A stretch of DNA of 64,000 bases, taken from assembly GCF_006546625.1 (NCBI RefSeq), contig NZ_VIAR01000004.1:1-64000 (forward strand), given 5' to 3'. Of this stretch, positions 1 through 8,113 are shown in pieces. The notes below the pieces were generated by a model, which was not told the DNA's origin, searched no databases, and saw only the letters and a program-made list of their open reading frames with translations. Position 1 is the stretch's first letter. Each line of letters begins with the position of its first letter. The translations under genes were made by a program, and so were the position numbers. This stretch comes from Haloflavibacter putidus (lineage in GTDB: Bacteria > Bacteroidota > Bacteroidia > Flavobacteriales > Flavobacteriaceae).

Positions 1-568
1 GCAGTTGTAAAACGGAGAACGCCATATGTTGATACCTTGAAATATGCAGCTTAAAAATGTTGAAAATTTTAACTAAAAAGCTTTTTTTAACCATAGAATA
101 CGGGAGAACCAATCCCCAACTCTAGTTGGGGACTAGGCTTGACCGAATTTTGCTAAAAATTTCCCTCGTTACGGCGCAAACTGAGGGTATTAGCTGGTTT
201 TCATAAATTTTTAAAGCTCAAAGCTCTTACTTGTGTCTATTCAATTTTTTACGGCTGGCGCTAGTTTGCTTAACCCTCCACTCATATCATTTTTTTGTGC
301 ATTACTCTCGTCATTCTTCCTCATCGTATGCGAGAACTTCGCTTAGGCCATTAAAAAATAAAAAATCTTATAGCGAGATGTTATACTATAAATCTCTCGA
401 ACCCTAGGCTATTATTGGCGTGTCATCCGTTTTTTAATTAATTTAATCGAATATTAGTACTATAGAATAATAAGTTTTCGCACTTTAAGGGAATTACTTT
501 TTTTTGCGTATTGTTCTTGTTGTTTTGCTAGTTTGCTTCAGTAGAAAAAAACTAATATAATTTCTACA
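1..568. other. Unexplained non-coding region at the left edge
   Basis: No convincing open reading frame lies here on either strand. The region holds a hairpin-forming inverted repeat at 113-132 (8-bp arms TCCCCAAC/GTTGGGGA around TCTA), not followed by a T tract, so it is not an obvious terminator. A 12-base direct repeat, GCTAGTTTGCTT, occurs at 260-271 and 527-538. A short GCGA/TCGC hairpin sits near 330-342. The stretch could be a decayed gene or insertion remnant, or the flank of an element outside the window; I cannot tell which. Confidence 0.5.
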
Positions 569-1120
569 TTATTTGGTTTGAAGACTTACTTTTTGCAAAT
601 CTTTACCTCTGTTTTTCACCGCTTTTTGTAAAGATTCAAAAGAAGAAAGGTCTATTTTTGGGTCTTTTGCAAAATCTGCCGGAACAACTACAATTCTAAA
701 ATGTTGGTTGTTAAAATAAATATTTGGATCTATCGCGTTAAAATCTGCCGTGCCTTCTACAAACAATCGAACATCATTAAAAGTGTGGTCAAAATTATAG
801 GCTAATTCTGTCCCGTTATTAAAATAAATGGTTTGCGGTAATTGTTTCCAAACCTTAATAGGTCCGGAAGGGTCAGCTATAGATTCTTCAGACCGGTAAA
901 CCAAAACCGCATCCGATTCAAATACTTCTATGCCGTCGTCTGCAAACACATAAATAAATTCGTTATTGAGCGGAAAATCTATAGTAAATTCTGTTGTTGT
1001 GCCAATATAGCCATTATTACCATCTTGTCCCGGAGGTCCTTGCGGACCGCGATCTCCTTCACAAGCAGTAAGTCCAAAAATGGTAACCAAAACAAGTGTA
1101 AATATTTTAAATGTTTTCAT
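569..1120 (-). CDS. Collagen-like lipoprotein, function unknown
   Basis: A 183-residue protein that begins with a lipoprotein signal (hydrophobic stretch ending LTAC, lipid-attachment cysteine at residue 20). This is followed directly by a short Gly-X-Y collagen-like run (GDRGPQGPPGQDG, about residues 22-34). The remaining ~145 residues have no motif I recognise. Flavobacteria often carry such lipoproteins, with a brief collagen-like linker after the anchor; the linker probably acts as a stiff stalk, which is an inference. It lies 20 bases downstream of the msrB pair on the same strand and may be co-transcribed with it. Confidence 0.75.
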   Translation of the reverse strand: MKTFKIFTLVLVTIFGLTACEGDRGPQGPPGQDGNNGYIGTTTEFTIDFPLNNEFIYVFADDGIEVFESDAVLVYRSEESIADPSGPIKVWKQLPQTIYFNNGTELAYNFDHTFNDVRLFVEGTADFNAIDPNIYFNNQHFRIVVVPADFAKDPKIDLSSFESLQKAVKNRGKDLQKVSLQTK

Positions 1121-1140
1121 AATAGATGATTTTAAGTTTT

Positions 1141-1533
1141 TTATTTATCAAAGTTAAGGCTTGCGGAATTGATGCAATACCTAGTTCCGCTTTCGGTTGG
1201 ACCGTCGTCAAAAACGTGACCTAAATGCCCGCCGCAATTAGCGCACAAAACTTCTATACGCTGCATACCAAAACTATTGTCTTGCACATATTCTATACTT
1301 CCTTCTATAGCGTTATCAAAACTTGGCCAACCGCAGTTGCTTTTAAATTTACTTTCGCTTTCAAAAAGCTTAGTACCGCAACCGGCGCAATTGTAGCTAC
1401 CATCGTCAAAATGAAGATTGTATTTTCCTGTGTGTGGAGCTTCTGTTCCTTTTTTTCGTAAAACCCTGTACTGCTCAGGTTCTAATTGATTTTTCCAATC
1501 TTCTGTCGATTTTTCTATACTGTATTTTTTCAT
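1141..1533 (-). CDS. msrB: Peptide-methionine (R)-S-oxide reductase, cytoplasmic
   Basis: MsrB reduces the R-epimer of methionine sulfoxide in proteins, using thioredoxin. The 130-residue protein is close to the usual single-domain length and has no signal peptide. Two CxxC pairs (C49/C52 and C97/C100) form the structural zinc site. The catalytic cysteine is C120 in RYCINSASLNF, and the likely resolving cysteine is C67 in CGWPSF. It starts 4 bases after the stop of a second msrB, so the two are almost certainly one transcript. TrxB, encoded at 23472, is the expected source of reducing power through thioredoxin. Confidence 0.95.
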   Translation of the reverse strand: MKKYSIEKSTEDWKNQLEPEQYRVLRKKGTEAPHTGKYNLHFDDGSYNCAGCGTKLFESESKFKSNCGWPSFDNAIEGSIEYVQDNSFGMQRIEVLCANCGGHLGHVFDDGPTESGTRYCINSASLNFDK

Positions 1534-1537
1534 GCTT

Positions 1538-2035
1538 TTAGGATTTTTCGGGAATAAATTTCATTGCATCGCCGTTCATACAATAGCGCTTACCGGTGGT
1601 TTCTTTAGGGCCATCGTTAAAAACGTGGCCTAAATGTCCGCCACAATCGGCGCATAAAACTTCGTTTCTGGTGTAGCCCAGTTTGTTATCTTTACTTATA
1701 AAAACGCCTCCTTCTATAGGCTGGTCAAAACTTGGCCAACCAGTACCGCTTTCAAATTTATTTTTTGTTTTATAAAGCTCTTTTCCGCAGGCAGCGCAAA
1801 CAAAAGTACCAGCTTCTTTAATATTGTTAAGCGGGCTAGAGAAAGGTTTTTCTGTTCCGGCAGAACGCAAAACGTTGTATTGGGCGGCAGTAAGTTCTTT
1901 CTTCCATTCTTTTTCTGTTTTTTGAATGGGGAATTGTTCGGCCTTTGGTTTCTTTTGAGCTTTACCAGTACAACTTAGCAAAGTAAAACTAAGAACCATT
2001 AATAATAAAGAAGGTATCTTGTTCATTTTAAACAT
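1538..2035 (-). CDS. msrB: Lipoprotein MsrB-type methionine sulfoxide reductase
   Basis: A second MsrB of 165 residues with an N-terminal lipoprotein signal (lipobox LLSC, cysteine at about residue 22), so it should act outside the cytoplasm. Zinc CxxC pairs are present (C80/C83, C128/C131) and the catalytic cysteine is C152 in RYCMNGDAMKF. The position that is cysteine in the neighbouring cytoplasmic paralogue (CGWPSF) is threonine here (TGWPSF), so the usual resolving cysteine is missing and its recycling must differ. An ATG three codons downstream (2026) is an equally good start. It is first of a two-gene msrB operon, divergent from the M48 protease gene. Confidence 0.93.
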   Translation of the reverse strand: MFKMNKIPSLLLMVLSFTLLSCTGKAQKKPKAEQFPIQKTEKEWKKELTAAQYNVLRSAGTEKPFSSPLNNIKEAGTFVCAACGKELYKTKNKFESGTGWPSFDQPIEGGVFISKDNKLGYTRNEVLCADCGGHLGHVFNDGPKETTGKRYCMNGDAMKFIPEKS

Positions 2036-2167
2036 TTATCGATTCAACTTTTAAATAAAATTACAAATACCGTTCCGTTATCTACTTATACTTCTGTTAA
2101 AGGCATGATAAAATTTTAAATTTAACTGGTGCATTTTTGTAGTTTTAATTCAGAAAAAATCAATGTT

Positions 2168-2989
2168 ATGAAAATTTCGAACATCAGTATAATTTTTAGT
2201 GTTTTATTTCTGCTGGTTTCTTGTAATAAAAATCCGTTTACCGGAAAGAAGACCTTAGCCCTGGTATCTAATTCTCAAATTTTGCCAATGGCATTTCAGG
2301 AGTATGACCAATTCTTGAAAGAAAATGATGTAGTAAAAGGTACTGCTGAAGCGAGAATGGTAAAAGAAGTTGGGCAAAAAATTGCTGCGGCTTCCGAGCG
2401 TTGGTTGAATGCCAATGGTTACCAAGGTTATTTAGAAAATTACAGATGGGAGTATAAACTAATTAAAGAAGACGATATGGTTAACGCTTGGGCAATGCCC
2501 GGCGGAAAAATTGCCGTTTATACCGGTTTATTGCCGGTAGCAAAAGATGAGGCCGGTTTGGCAGTAGTGTTGGGGCACGAAGTTGCTCACGCTTTGGCAA
2601 ATCACGGTCAACAACGTATGAGCGCCGGCCAGCTACAACAATTAGGTGCGGTAGCAGGCAATATAGCTTTTAACGAGACAGAAAAACAGCAAATTTTTAA
2701 TAGTGCTTATGGTGTAGTTTCACAAGTTGGAGTAATGCTGCCTTTTAGCAGAAGTCACGAAACCGAAGCAGATAAAATTGGTTTAACCTTAATGGCAATT
2801 GCCGGTTACGATCCTGAGGTGGCGCCCGATTTATGGCGAAGAATGCAGCAAGAAAGTGGCGGCCAAGCTTCACCCGAATGGTTAAGTACCCACCCGTCTA
2901 ACCAAACTAGAATAAATAATTTAGAGTCCTGGGCAGCAAGCGCTAAAGCCGAAGCTAGAAAATTTGGAGTTACCAACTTTCAGAAATAA
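2168..2989 (+). CDS. M48 family metalloprotease, lipoprotein (LoiP/BepA-like)
   Basis: A zinc metalloprotease of 273 residues. From the ATG at 2168 the protein has a hydrophobic signal and lipobox (LVSC, cysteine 19), so this start is preferred over the longer frame from 2129. The M48 zinc motif HEVAH lies at about residues 137-141, and the third ligand is the glutamate in HETEAD, near residue 200. Relatives are periplasmic or outer-membrane-anchored proteases that remove misfolded envelope proteins. It is transcribed divergently from the msrB pair and ends in a strong bidirectional terminator. Confidence 0.92.
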   Translation: MKISNISIIFSVLFLLVSCNKNPFTGKKTLALVSNSQILPMAFQEYDQFLKENDVVKGTAEARMVKEVGQKIAAASERWLNANGYQGYLENYRWEYKLIKEDDMVNAWAMPGGKIAVYTGLLPVAKDEAGLAVVLGHEVAHALANHGQQRMSAGQLQQLGAVAGNIAFNETEKQQIFNSAYGVVSQVGVMLPFSRSHETEADKIGLTLMAIAGYDPEVAPDLWRRMQQESGGQASPEWLSTHPSNQTRINNLESWAASAKAEARKFGVTNFQK

Positions 2990-3010
2990 ATTAAAATTTT
3001 AATAAAATTA

Positions 3011-3070
3011 AAGCTGTTTAAATTACGATGTTAAGCATTAAAAAAGTTTAAACGGTAATTTAAACAGCTT
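3011..3070. terminator. Bidirectional intrinsic terminator
   Basis: A perfect 16-bp inverted repeat (3011-3026 with 3055-3070) is followed by a T run on the plus strand and preceded by A-rich sequence. It lies between the convergent M48 protease gene and the DUF2007 gene and can serve both. Confidence 0.85.
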
Positions 3071-3094
3071 TTTTACTTTACGGAAAAGGAAAAA

Positions 3095-3331
3095 TTATTC
3101 CTCTTCAAAAGCCGCTTTCGCTATTTTTCTAGCTTCTTCTGCGTGCGATTTTTGTACTTGTAATTGCACTTGTCCGGGTAAACCGCCACCAAAACCAGCG
3201 CGTAAACCAGATTCAAAATTATTTTTAACGATTGAAGAAATGCTAGCTTTTCTTAAGACATTTTGTAAGTATTGTACATTTACTTCAGAACCGGTATAGA
3301 TAGTTTCGTAATGAGGATCTTGATTTGCCAT
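3095..3331 (-). CDS. DUF2007 domain protein
   Basis: A 78-residue protein without signal peptide. The pattern of an early Y-x-T segment, a helix, and a central glycine-rich loop (AGFGGGLPG) before a beta strand and a basic C-terminal helix matches the small DUF2007 family, described as a putative signal-transducing protein. Its biochemical role is not known. It is a single gene ending at the shared terminator at 3011-3070. Confidence 0.8.
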   Translation of the reverse strand: MANQDPHYETIYTGSEVNVQYLQNVLRKASISSIVKNNFESGLRAGFGGGLPGQVQLQVQKSHAEEARKIAKAAFEEE

Positions 3332-3406
3332 ATAACTTAGTTTTAAATAAAAATAACTTTTATAGCCTAAACAAAACTTGTTTTAAGTAGAGATTAACGC
3401 ATTTTT

Positions 3407-4129
3407 CTATGCATTAAAATATTTACTATTCCAGATAGCGGTACTAAAGTTTTTACCTTTTTTAAAGCCATAAAAAATAACCAAGCCTGCAACCCATTTT
3501 GCGGTAAATAACGATAAAATTAGATATTCTGAAAAGCTGTTGTTTTTAGAAAACATATTTTCAGGAAACATTGCGCCTACTGTAAAACCAATTGCTAGGA
3601 TGGTAATCAAAATATTTTCCATACTTCTAAAAGGCCACATTAGCCATTTTCTTAGCGGATGCAGATCTCTTCCCCATTTGTGAACAAGATAGTAATAATC
3701 ATTACCAATTGGGGCAAAAAGCAATGGGTCGTCTGCGTTTTTAAGCTGAAAAGCTTTGGCCGGGGCCATTATTTTAAAACCCGAAAGCTGGGTTTCGTGC
3801 TCTTTTTCTAAGCGCTTTATTTTCTGTATAGCTTCTAAGGGTAAATCTTCTTTAAACAAGCTACTGTTTAAAAAGCGAAGTCGGTATGTAAAGCAAATCT
3901 CTTTTATTTGCTCTATATGATAAATGTTTTCGCTTTTTAGAGCGTCAAATTTAAAAGTATTTCCACCGTTATTGTCGCCGTTACTTTCTAAAGTATCTTT
4001 TATTTTTTCTTCGTGTAAAGTATCCTCCGAAAGTATTTTTTCTACTGTGTCTAATAAGCTTTGCTCCGAGATATGTTTGTCCCGATAATTCTTAAGCTTA
4101 GTCTCAATATTGGTTCGCGTCACTTTCAT
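3407..4129 (-). CDS. Uncharacterised membrane protein
   Basis: A 240-residue protein I do not recognise. The first ~165 residues are hydrophilic, with a short Asn/Gly-rich stretch near residue 52. Two hydrophobic segments follow, at about 172-190 and 205-222, and the C-terminus is short and basic. This suggests a cytoplasmic domain with a two-helix membrane hairpin. It probably belongs to a conserved Flavobacteriaceae family, given its housekeeping neighbours. No catalytic motif is visible. Confidence 0.75.
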   Translation of the reverse strand: MKVTRTNIETKLKNYRDKHISEQSLLDTVEKILSEDTLHEEKIKDTLESNGDNNGGNTFKFDALKSENIYHIEQIKEICFTYRLRFLNSSLFKEDLPLEAIQKIKRLEKEHETQLSGFKIMAPAKAFQLKNADDPLLFAPIGNDYYYLVHKWGRDLHPLRKWLMWPFRSMENILITILAIGFTVGAMFPENMFSKNNSFSEYLILSLFTAKWVAGLVIFYGFKKGKNFSTAIWNSKYFNA

Positions 4130-4210
4130 CCTCTTTTATTTATACTAAAATACGTATTAAAAATTATCTATTTTGCTCAACCTCAATATTTAACAATTGC
4201 TAGAAAAAAT

Positions 4211-4657
4211 TTATTGTTTTTTTTGGTCAGATTTTTTTAACCGAATAAAATTATAAACACCTTTTCCTTCGGCAACCAAATCGTGTTCGCCTTCTTCATA
4301 AGCTCGCATCCGGGTAACCATTATCCGGTTGCCTAAGCGCACCAATTCTCCCTCTACAATTAAGGCTTTGCTTTGAGCTGCTTTTAAATAATCTACGCGC
4401 AAATCTATCGTGGCCATTTTATCTTTGGTAGTAGTGCTAAATGTGGTGCCAACAATGCCACCAACAGAGTCCATTACTGTGGCAATAATTCCGCCGTGCC
4501 AACGATTGTTGCGTACATCGCCAACTACTTCTTTTCTGTACGGAATTTTTACTTTTACATAACCTTCTTCTAAAGCTATAATTTCTAAACCTAAAAATTT
4601 GTGTAACGGAATTATTTCTTCCGCCATTTTTTTGATAAATTCTTTGTTTATTTCCAT
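4211..4657 (-). CDS. PaaI-family hotdog-fold thioesterase
   Basis: A 148-residue single-domain protein that should hydrolyse an acyl-CoA thioester. The helix start RWHGGIIATVMDSVGG carries the HGG motif and the acidic residue typical of PaaI/YdiI-like hotdog enzymes. The later DLRVDYLKAA strand is also standard for the family. The substrate cannot be read from the sequence. The protein has no signal and is a single gene between pheT and the membrane protein at 3407. Confidence 0.88.
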   Translation of the reverse strand: MEINKEFIKKMAEEIIPLHKFLGLEIIALEEGYVKVKIPYRKEVVGDVRNNRWHGGIIATVMDSVGGIVGTTFSTTTKDKMATIDLRVDYLKAAQSKALIVEGELVRLGNRIMVTRMRAYEEGEHDLVAEGKGVYNFIRLKKSDQKKQ

Positions 4658-4773
4658 ATAGTTAAATGTGTTTTTTTACGGAAATTTAAAACTAAAATTC
4701 TAAAAAGAAAAAAATAGTTTAATGCGAAGGGGTGTTACTATTTGCATTTAGTTTCGGTTAAAACAAAAGATAA

Positions 4774-4803
4774 ATAAAAAGCCTGCAAAATTAAATGCAG
4801 GCT
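4774..4803 (-). terminator. Intrinsic terminator of pheT
   Basis: On the minus strand, AGCCTGCA and TGCAGGCT (4796-4803 and 4780-4787) form an 8-bp stem followed by a T tract at 4779-4775. It lies 27 bases beyond the pheT stop codon. Confidence 0.85.
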
Positions 4804-4830
4804 AAAGTAAAATGTAAAATCGACAAAATT

Positions 4831-7257
4831 TTATCGCAAACTGGCACCAAGTTGTTTTTCAAACTTTTGTTGAAGTTTGTTCATAATCTTATCAATATGC
4901 TTATCTGTAAGGGTTTTCTTTTCGTCTAAAAACGTAAAACTTACCGCATAACTTTTTTTGCCTTCCGGCAAGTTTTTGCCTTCGTAAACATCAAAAAGAT
5001 TTACGTTTTTTAAGAGGCTTTTTTCGGTTTTAACCGCAATATCATAAATGTCATTAAAGGCAACTTCTTTATCTATTAATAAAGCAAAATCTCTTCTAAT
5101 GGAAGGAAATTTAGCAATTGGTTTAAAGATCTTTTGTTGTTGATTTACCAGTTTAATAAGCGCGTCCCAATTAAAATCGGCAAACAAAACTTCTTGTTCT
5201 ATATCAAAATGTTTTAGAACAGAATTGCGCACCACACCAAACTCTACCAAGGTTTGCTTTTTGTAGTCAAGCTTTAAACCTTCACTAAAAATAGCAGAAG
5301 AACTAGCCTTTGATTTTGTTTCCGTAAAGCCCAAACGCTCCAATACTGCTTTTATAATTCCTTTAAGATAAAAGAAATCGCTTTTTTGAGTAAGATTGTT
5401 CCAACGTTCTTGCGAGCGATTTCCGGTAACTAGCAAAGATAGGTGTTTTTTCTCTTCTCTGCCCGAAGGAAAATTATGATAGGTTTTCCCGAACTCAAAC
5501 AACTTTAAATCTTCGTTTTTTCGGTTAAGGTTGTATACCACCGCTTCTAAGCCGCTAAAAAGCATAGATTGTCGTAACGCAGACAAATCTTGGCTCAAAG
5601 GGTTAAGCATTTCTACCGTATGTTCCGGATTTAAAGTTTGGTCTAAATTGACGTAGGTTTTGGTGGTTAAAGAATTGGCCATCATCTCATAAAAACCTTG
5701 CCCCACAAGTTGATTGGCAATTAAATTTTGCAATTTAAAATCTTCAAATCGCGAAGAGTTTGATATAGAAGCGTTTAGTTTTTCGTTAAACTCGACATTG
5801 TTATAACCATAAACACGTAAAATTTCTTCAATTACATCTACTTCACGTTGTACATCTACGCGATAGGCTGGTATTGTAAGTCCTAAGCCGGTTTCTGTAA
5901 CGTTATTTACACGAATATCTAGCGAAGCCAAAATAGATTTTATCGTGTCGCTTGGTATTTCCTGTCCAATTAATTTATTGATTTTACTAAAGGTTAAAAA
6001 CACCTGAAAATCTTCAATTTTATTTGGATAAATATCATCTATATCGCTAGAAACATAGCCGCCGGCGTTTTCTAAAATCAGTAAAGTAACGCGTTTTAGC
6101 GCATATTTAGTGATACTTGGGTCTACCCCGCGTTCAAATCTAAACGAGGCATCTGTATTTAGACCGTGTCTTTTTGCCGTTTTTCTTACGCTAACCGGAT
6201 TAAAATAAGCGCTTTCTATAAAAACACTGGAAGTTTTTTCGGTTACCCCGGAATGTAAACCGCCAAGAACTCCGGCAATAGCTAAGGGTTTTTCTGTATC
6301 TGTTATAATTAAATCCTCTTCGTGCAACTCGCGTTCTACCTCATCTAAAGTGGTGAACTTTGTACCTTTTTTTGCCGGTTTTACCAGAATTTTATTGTCG
6401 GTAATCAAGTCGGCATCAAATGCGTGAAGCGGTTGTCCTAATTCGTGCAAAACGTAATTGGTGGCGTCTACGATATTGTTTTTAGGACTAATACCTATAG
6501 CTTTTAATTTGTTTTGCAACCAAGCAGGCGAGGGGCCAACTTTTACTCCCGAAATGCTTACGCCGCAATAACGCGGAGCTAAATCGTAATTTTCTACCTC
6601 TACAGTTATACGTTTGCTACGGTTTTCTACGTGAAAATTACTAACCGAAGGAGAAACCAAAGAAGTGTTTATTTCTTGCTGCAACAAACCGGCTTTTAGG
6701 TCTCGCGCCACTCCAAAATGGCTCATTGCGTCTGCGCGGTTTGGCGTAAGGCCAATTTCGTAAACAAAATCTGTTTCTACGTCAAAGATTTCTTTTAGCG
6801 GCGTGCCCGGAGCCAGTTTTTCGTCTAAAACCATAATGCCTTCGTGGCTTTTTCCTAAGCCTAACTCGTCTTCCGCGCAAATCATGCCTTCGCTAACTTC
6901 GCCCCGAATTTTACCTTTTTTAATTTTCCAAGCTTCGCCTTCTGGTGTGTAAAGCGTAGTGCCAATTGTGGCAACCGGCACATTTTGTCCTGCTGCAACA
7001 TTGGGTGCACCGCAAACAATTTGCAACGGCTCATCTGCACCAATTTCTACTGTGGTAAGTTTTAACCTGTCTGCGTTTTGGTGTTTTTCGCACGTTAAAA
7101 CGTGTCCAACTACAATACCTTCCAGTCCGCCTTTTACAGATTCAAACTGCTCTATGCCTTCTACTTCCAAACCTAAATCGGTTAGGAGTTTGCCGGTTTT
7201 TTCGGCATTCCAGTCGGTTTTTATAAATTGTTTAACCCAGTTATACGAAATCTTCAT
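4831..7257 (-). CDS. pheT: Phenylalanine--tRNA ligase beta subunit
   Basis: The 808-residue beta chain of the alpha2beta2 phenylalanyl-tRNA synthetase, which charges tRNA-Phe. In order it has an N-terminal tRNA-binding (EMAP-like) domain at about 40-150, the B3/B4 editing region at about 210-390, the B5 domain at about 400-475, a catalytic-core-like region, and a C-terminal anticodon-binding FDX-ACB domain (about 715-808). Length and order are normal. The alpha-subunit gene is not adjacent, so pheT is transcribed alone here, from a promoter whose -7 element is at 7280-7287, and it stops at its own terminator. Confidence 0.97.
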   Translation of the reverse strand: MKISYNWVKQFIKTDWNAEKTGKLLTDLGLEVEGIEQFESVKGGLEGIVVGHVLTCEKHQNADRLKLTTVEIGADEPLQIVCGAPNVAAGQNVPVATIGTTLYTPEGEAWKIKKGKIRGEVSEGMICAEDELGLGKSHEGIMVLDEKLAPGTPLKEIFDVETDFVYEIGLTPNRADAMSHFGVARDLKAGLLQQEINTSLVSPSVSNFHVENRSKRITVEVENYDLAPRYCGVSISGVKVGPSPAWLQNKLKAIGISPKNNIVDATNYVLHELGQPLHAFDADLITDNKILVKPAKKGTKFTTLDEVERELHEEDLIITDTEKPLAIAGVLGGLHSGVTEKTSSVFIESAYFNPVSVRKTAKRHGLNTDASFRFERGVDPSITKYALKRVTLLILENAGGYVSSDIDDIYPNKIEDFQVFLTFSKINKLIGQEIPSDTIKSILASLDIRVNNVTETGLGLTIPAYRVDVQREVDVIEEILRVYGYNNVEFNEKLNASISNSSRFEDFKLQNLIANQLVGQGFYEMMANSLTTKTYVNLDQTLNPEHTVEMLNPLSQDLSALRQSMLFSGLEAVVYNLNRKNEDLKLFEFGKTYHNFPSGREEKKHLSLLVTGNRSQERWNNLTQKSDFFYLKGIIKAVLERLGFTETKSKASSSAIFSEGLKLDYKKQTLVEFGVVRNSVLKHFDIEQEVLFADFNWDALIKLVNQQQKIFKPIAKFPSIRRDFALLIDKEVAFNDIYDIAVKTEKSLLKNVNLFDVYEGKNLPEGKKSYAVSFTFLDEKKTLTDKHIDKIMNKLQQKFEKQLGASLR

Positions 7258-7279
7258 ATTGTTGCTCTTTTTCGAGCCG

Positions 7280-7287
7280 CAAAGATA
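7280..7287 (-). promoter_or_regulatory. Bacteroidota -7 element before pheT
   Basis: TATCTTTG on the minus strand fits TAnnTTTG exactly. If transcription starts about 4 bases downstream, the leader is about 18 bases. No good -33 TTG lies at the expected distance. Confidence 0.5.
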
Positions 7288-7324
7288 GTATTAATTCATA
7301 AAAAAAAAGATTGGATTGGCGTGC

Positions 7325-7405
7325 ATTTTATAGAAATAAAAGCTTTTAAAATTGTAAGTCAACTTTTATGATGACAATGACAATTGCGGTTAATTTCTAT
7401 AAAAT
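7325..7405. repeat. 13-bp inverted repeat upstream of pheT
   Basis: ATTTTATAGAAAT (7325-7337) is repeated perfectly as its reverse complement at 7393-7405, with 55 bases between. It lies upstream of the predicted pheT promoter, so it is not in the mRNA leader. It may be a protein-binding site or the ends of a small decayed element. Confidence 0.5.
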
Positions 7406-7415
7406 AGGCTCAACA

Positions 7416-7451
7416 AAAAAAGATGCCTGAAAAAATCTCAGGCATCTTTTT
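7416..7451 (-). terminator. Intrinsic terminator of the 7471 lipoprotein gene
   Basis: A 14-bp stem, AAAAAGATGCCTGA with its complement (7417-7430 and 7438-7451), encloses a 7-base loop. A and T tracts on both sides allow function in both directions. It stops the gene at 7471 before pheT. Confidence 0.85.
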
Positions 7452-7470
7452 TTGAATTTTATATTTATTT

Positions 7471-8040
7471 TTAAAGTACATCAGATGTTTTTTCATACTC
7501 CAAATAAAGTTCTACCTCTTGCCATTCTCCGGAGGAGGTATAAAATTCTTTTTTGAGTGTAAAATATACCCAATCTTCTTCCCACGTCATAGTTAAAATT
7601 TCTGTTTTAAAATCTGCCGCAAATTCATCCCAATGGTCAGATTGCCCCAACTTAATTGTGTTGTTTGGTACATCAAATTCAAAGGGATAGGCTAAACCTT
7701 TATCCCGGATACAGGTTGTAGGAAGATAGTGTTCTATAAACTCAGAGGTGGGTACTTCGAAATATACTTTGTCATAAGTTGCCTTATGTGTAATTCTACA
7801 CGAATAGGAAACCAAGTTAAGCGTATTATTGCAGTAACGCACCTCTTCAAAAAGGTTGGTTTGCGGCACCCCATCCAAATTTATGTCTATTGGTACACTA
7901 GAAGTGGCTGCCCGTAACCTATACAAGCCATGAACTTTTTCTATGAGTTCTTGTTTTTTTAAATCAACAGTGTTTGAATCGTCTTTACTACAAGACAAAA
8001 CTAGCACCGCCATTAAAAATAAAAGTGTTTTTTTTAGCAT
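7471..8040 (-). CDS. Lipoprotein of unknown function
   Basis: A 189-residue protein with a clear lipoprotein signal (lipobox VLSC, cysteine 17, then SKDD). The mature part is rich in aromatic and charged residues and predicted beta strands, with four cysteines, two of them close together near residues 69 and 80. The layout recalls small lipocalin-like lipoproteins of Flavobacteria, but I see no diagnostic motif. It is a single gene, closed by the terminator at 7416-7451. Confidence 0.7.
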   Translation of the reverse strand: MLKKTLLFLMAVLVLSCSKDDSNTVDLKKQELIEKVHGLYRLRAATSSVPIDINLDGVPQTNLFEEVRYCNNTLNLVSYSCRITHKATYDKVYFEVPTSEFIEHYLPTTCIRDKGLAYPFEFDVPNNTIKLGQSDHWDEFAADFKTEILTMTWEEDWVYFTLKKEFYTSSGEWQEVELYLEYEKTSDVL

Positions 8041-8113
8041 AATATTTATGGGTTGGTTATTGCACTCAAATATTGAAAAAGTTAAGATTTATTTAAAACT
8101 ATTCCAAATCTAT

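Noticed and set aside
842-1129. A 95-codon plus-strand frame opposite the collagen-like lipoprotein gene
   Set aside because: The minus-strand gene has a lipoprotein signal and family features; the plus frame has none.
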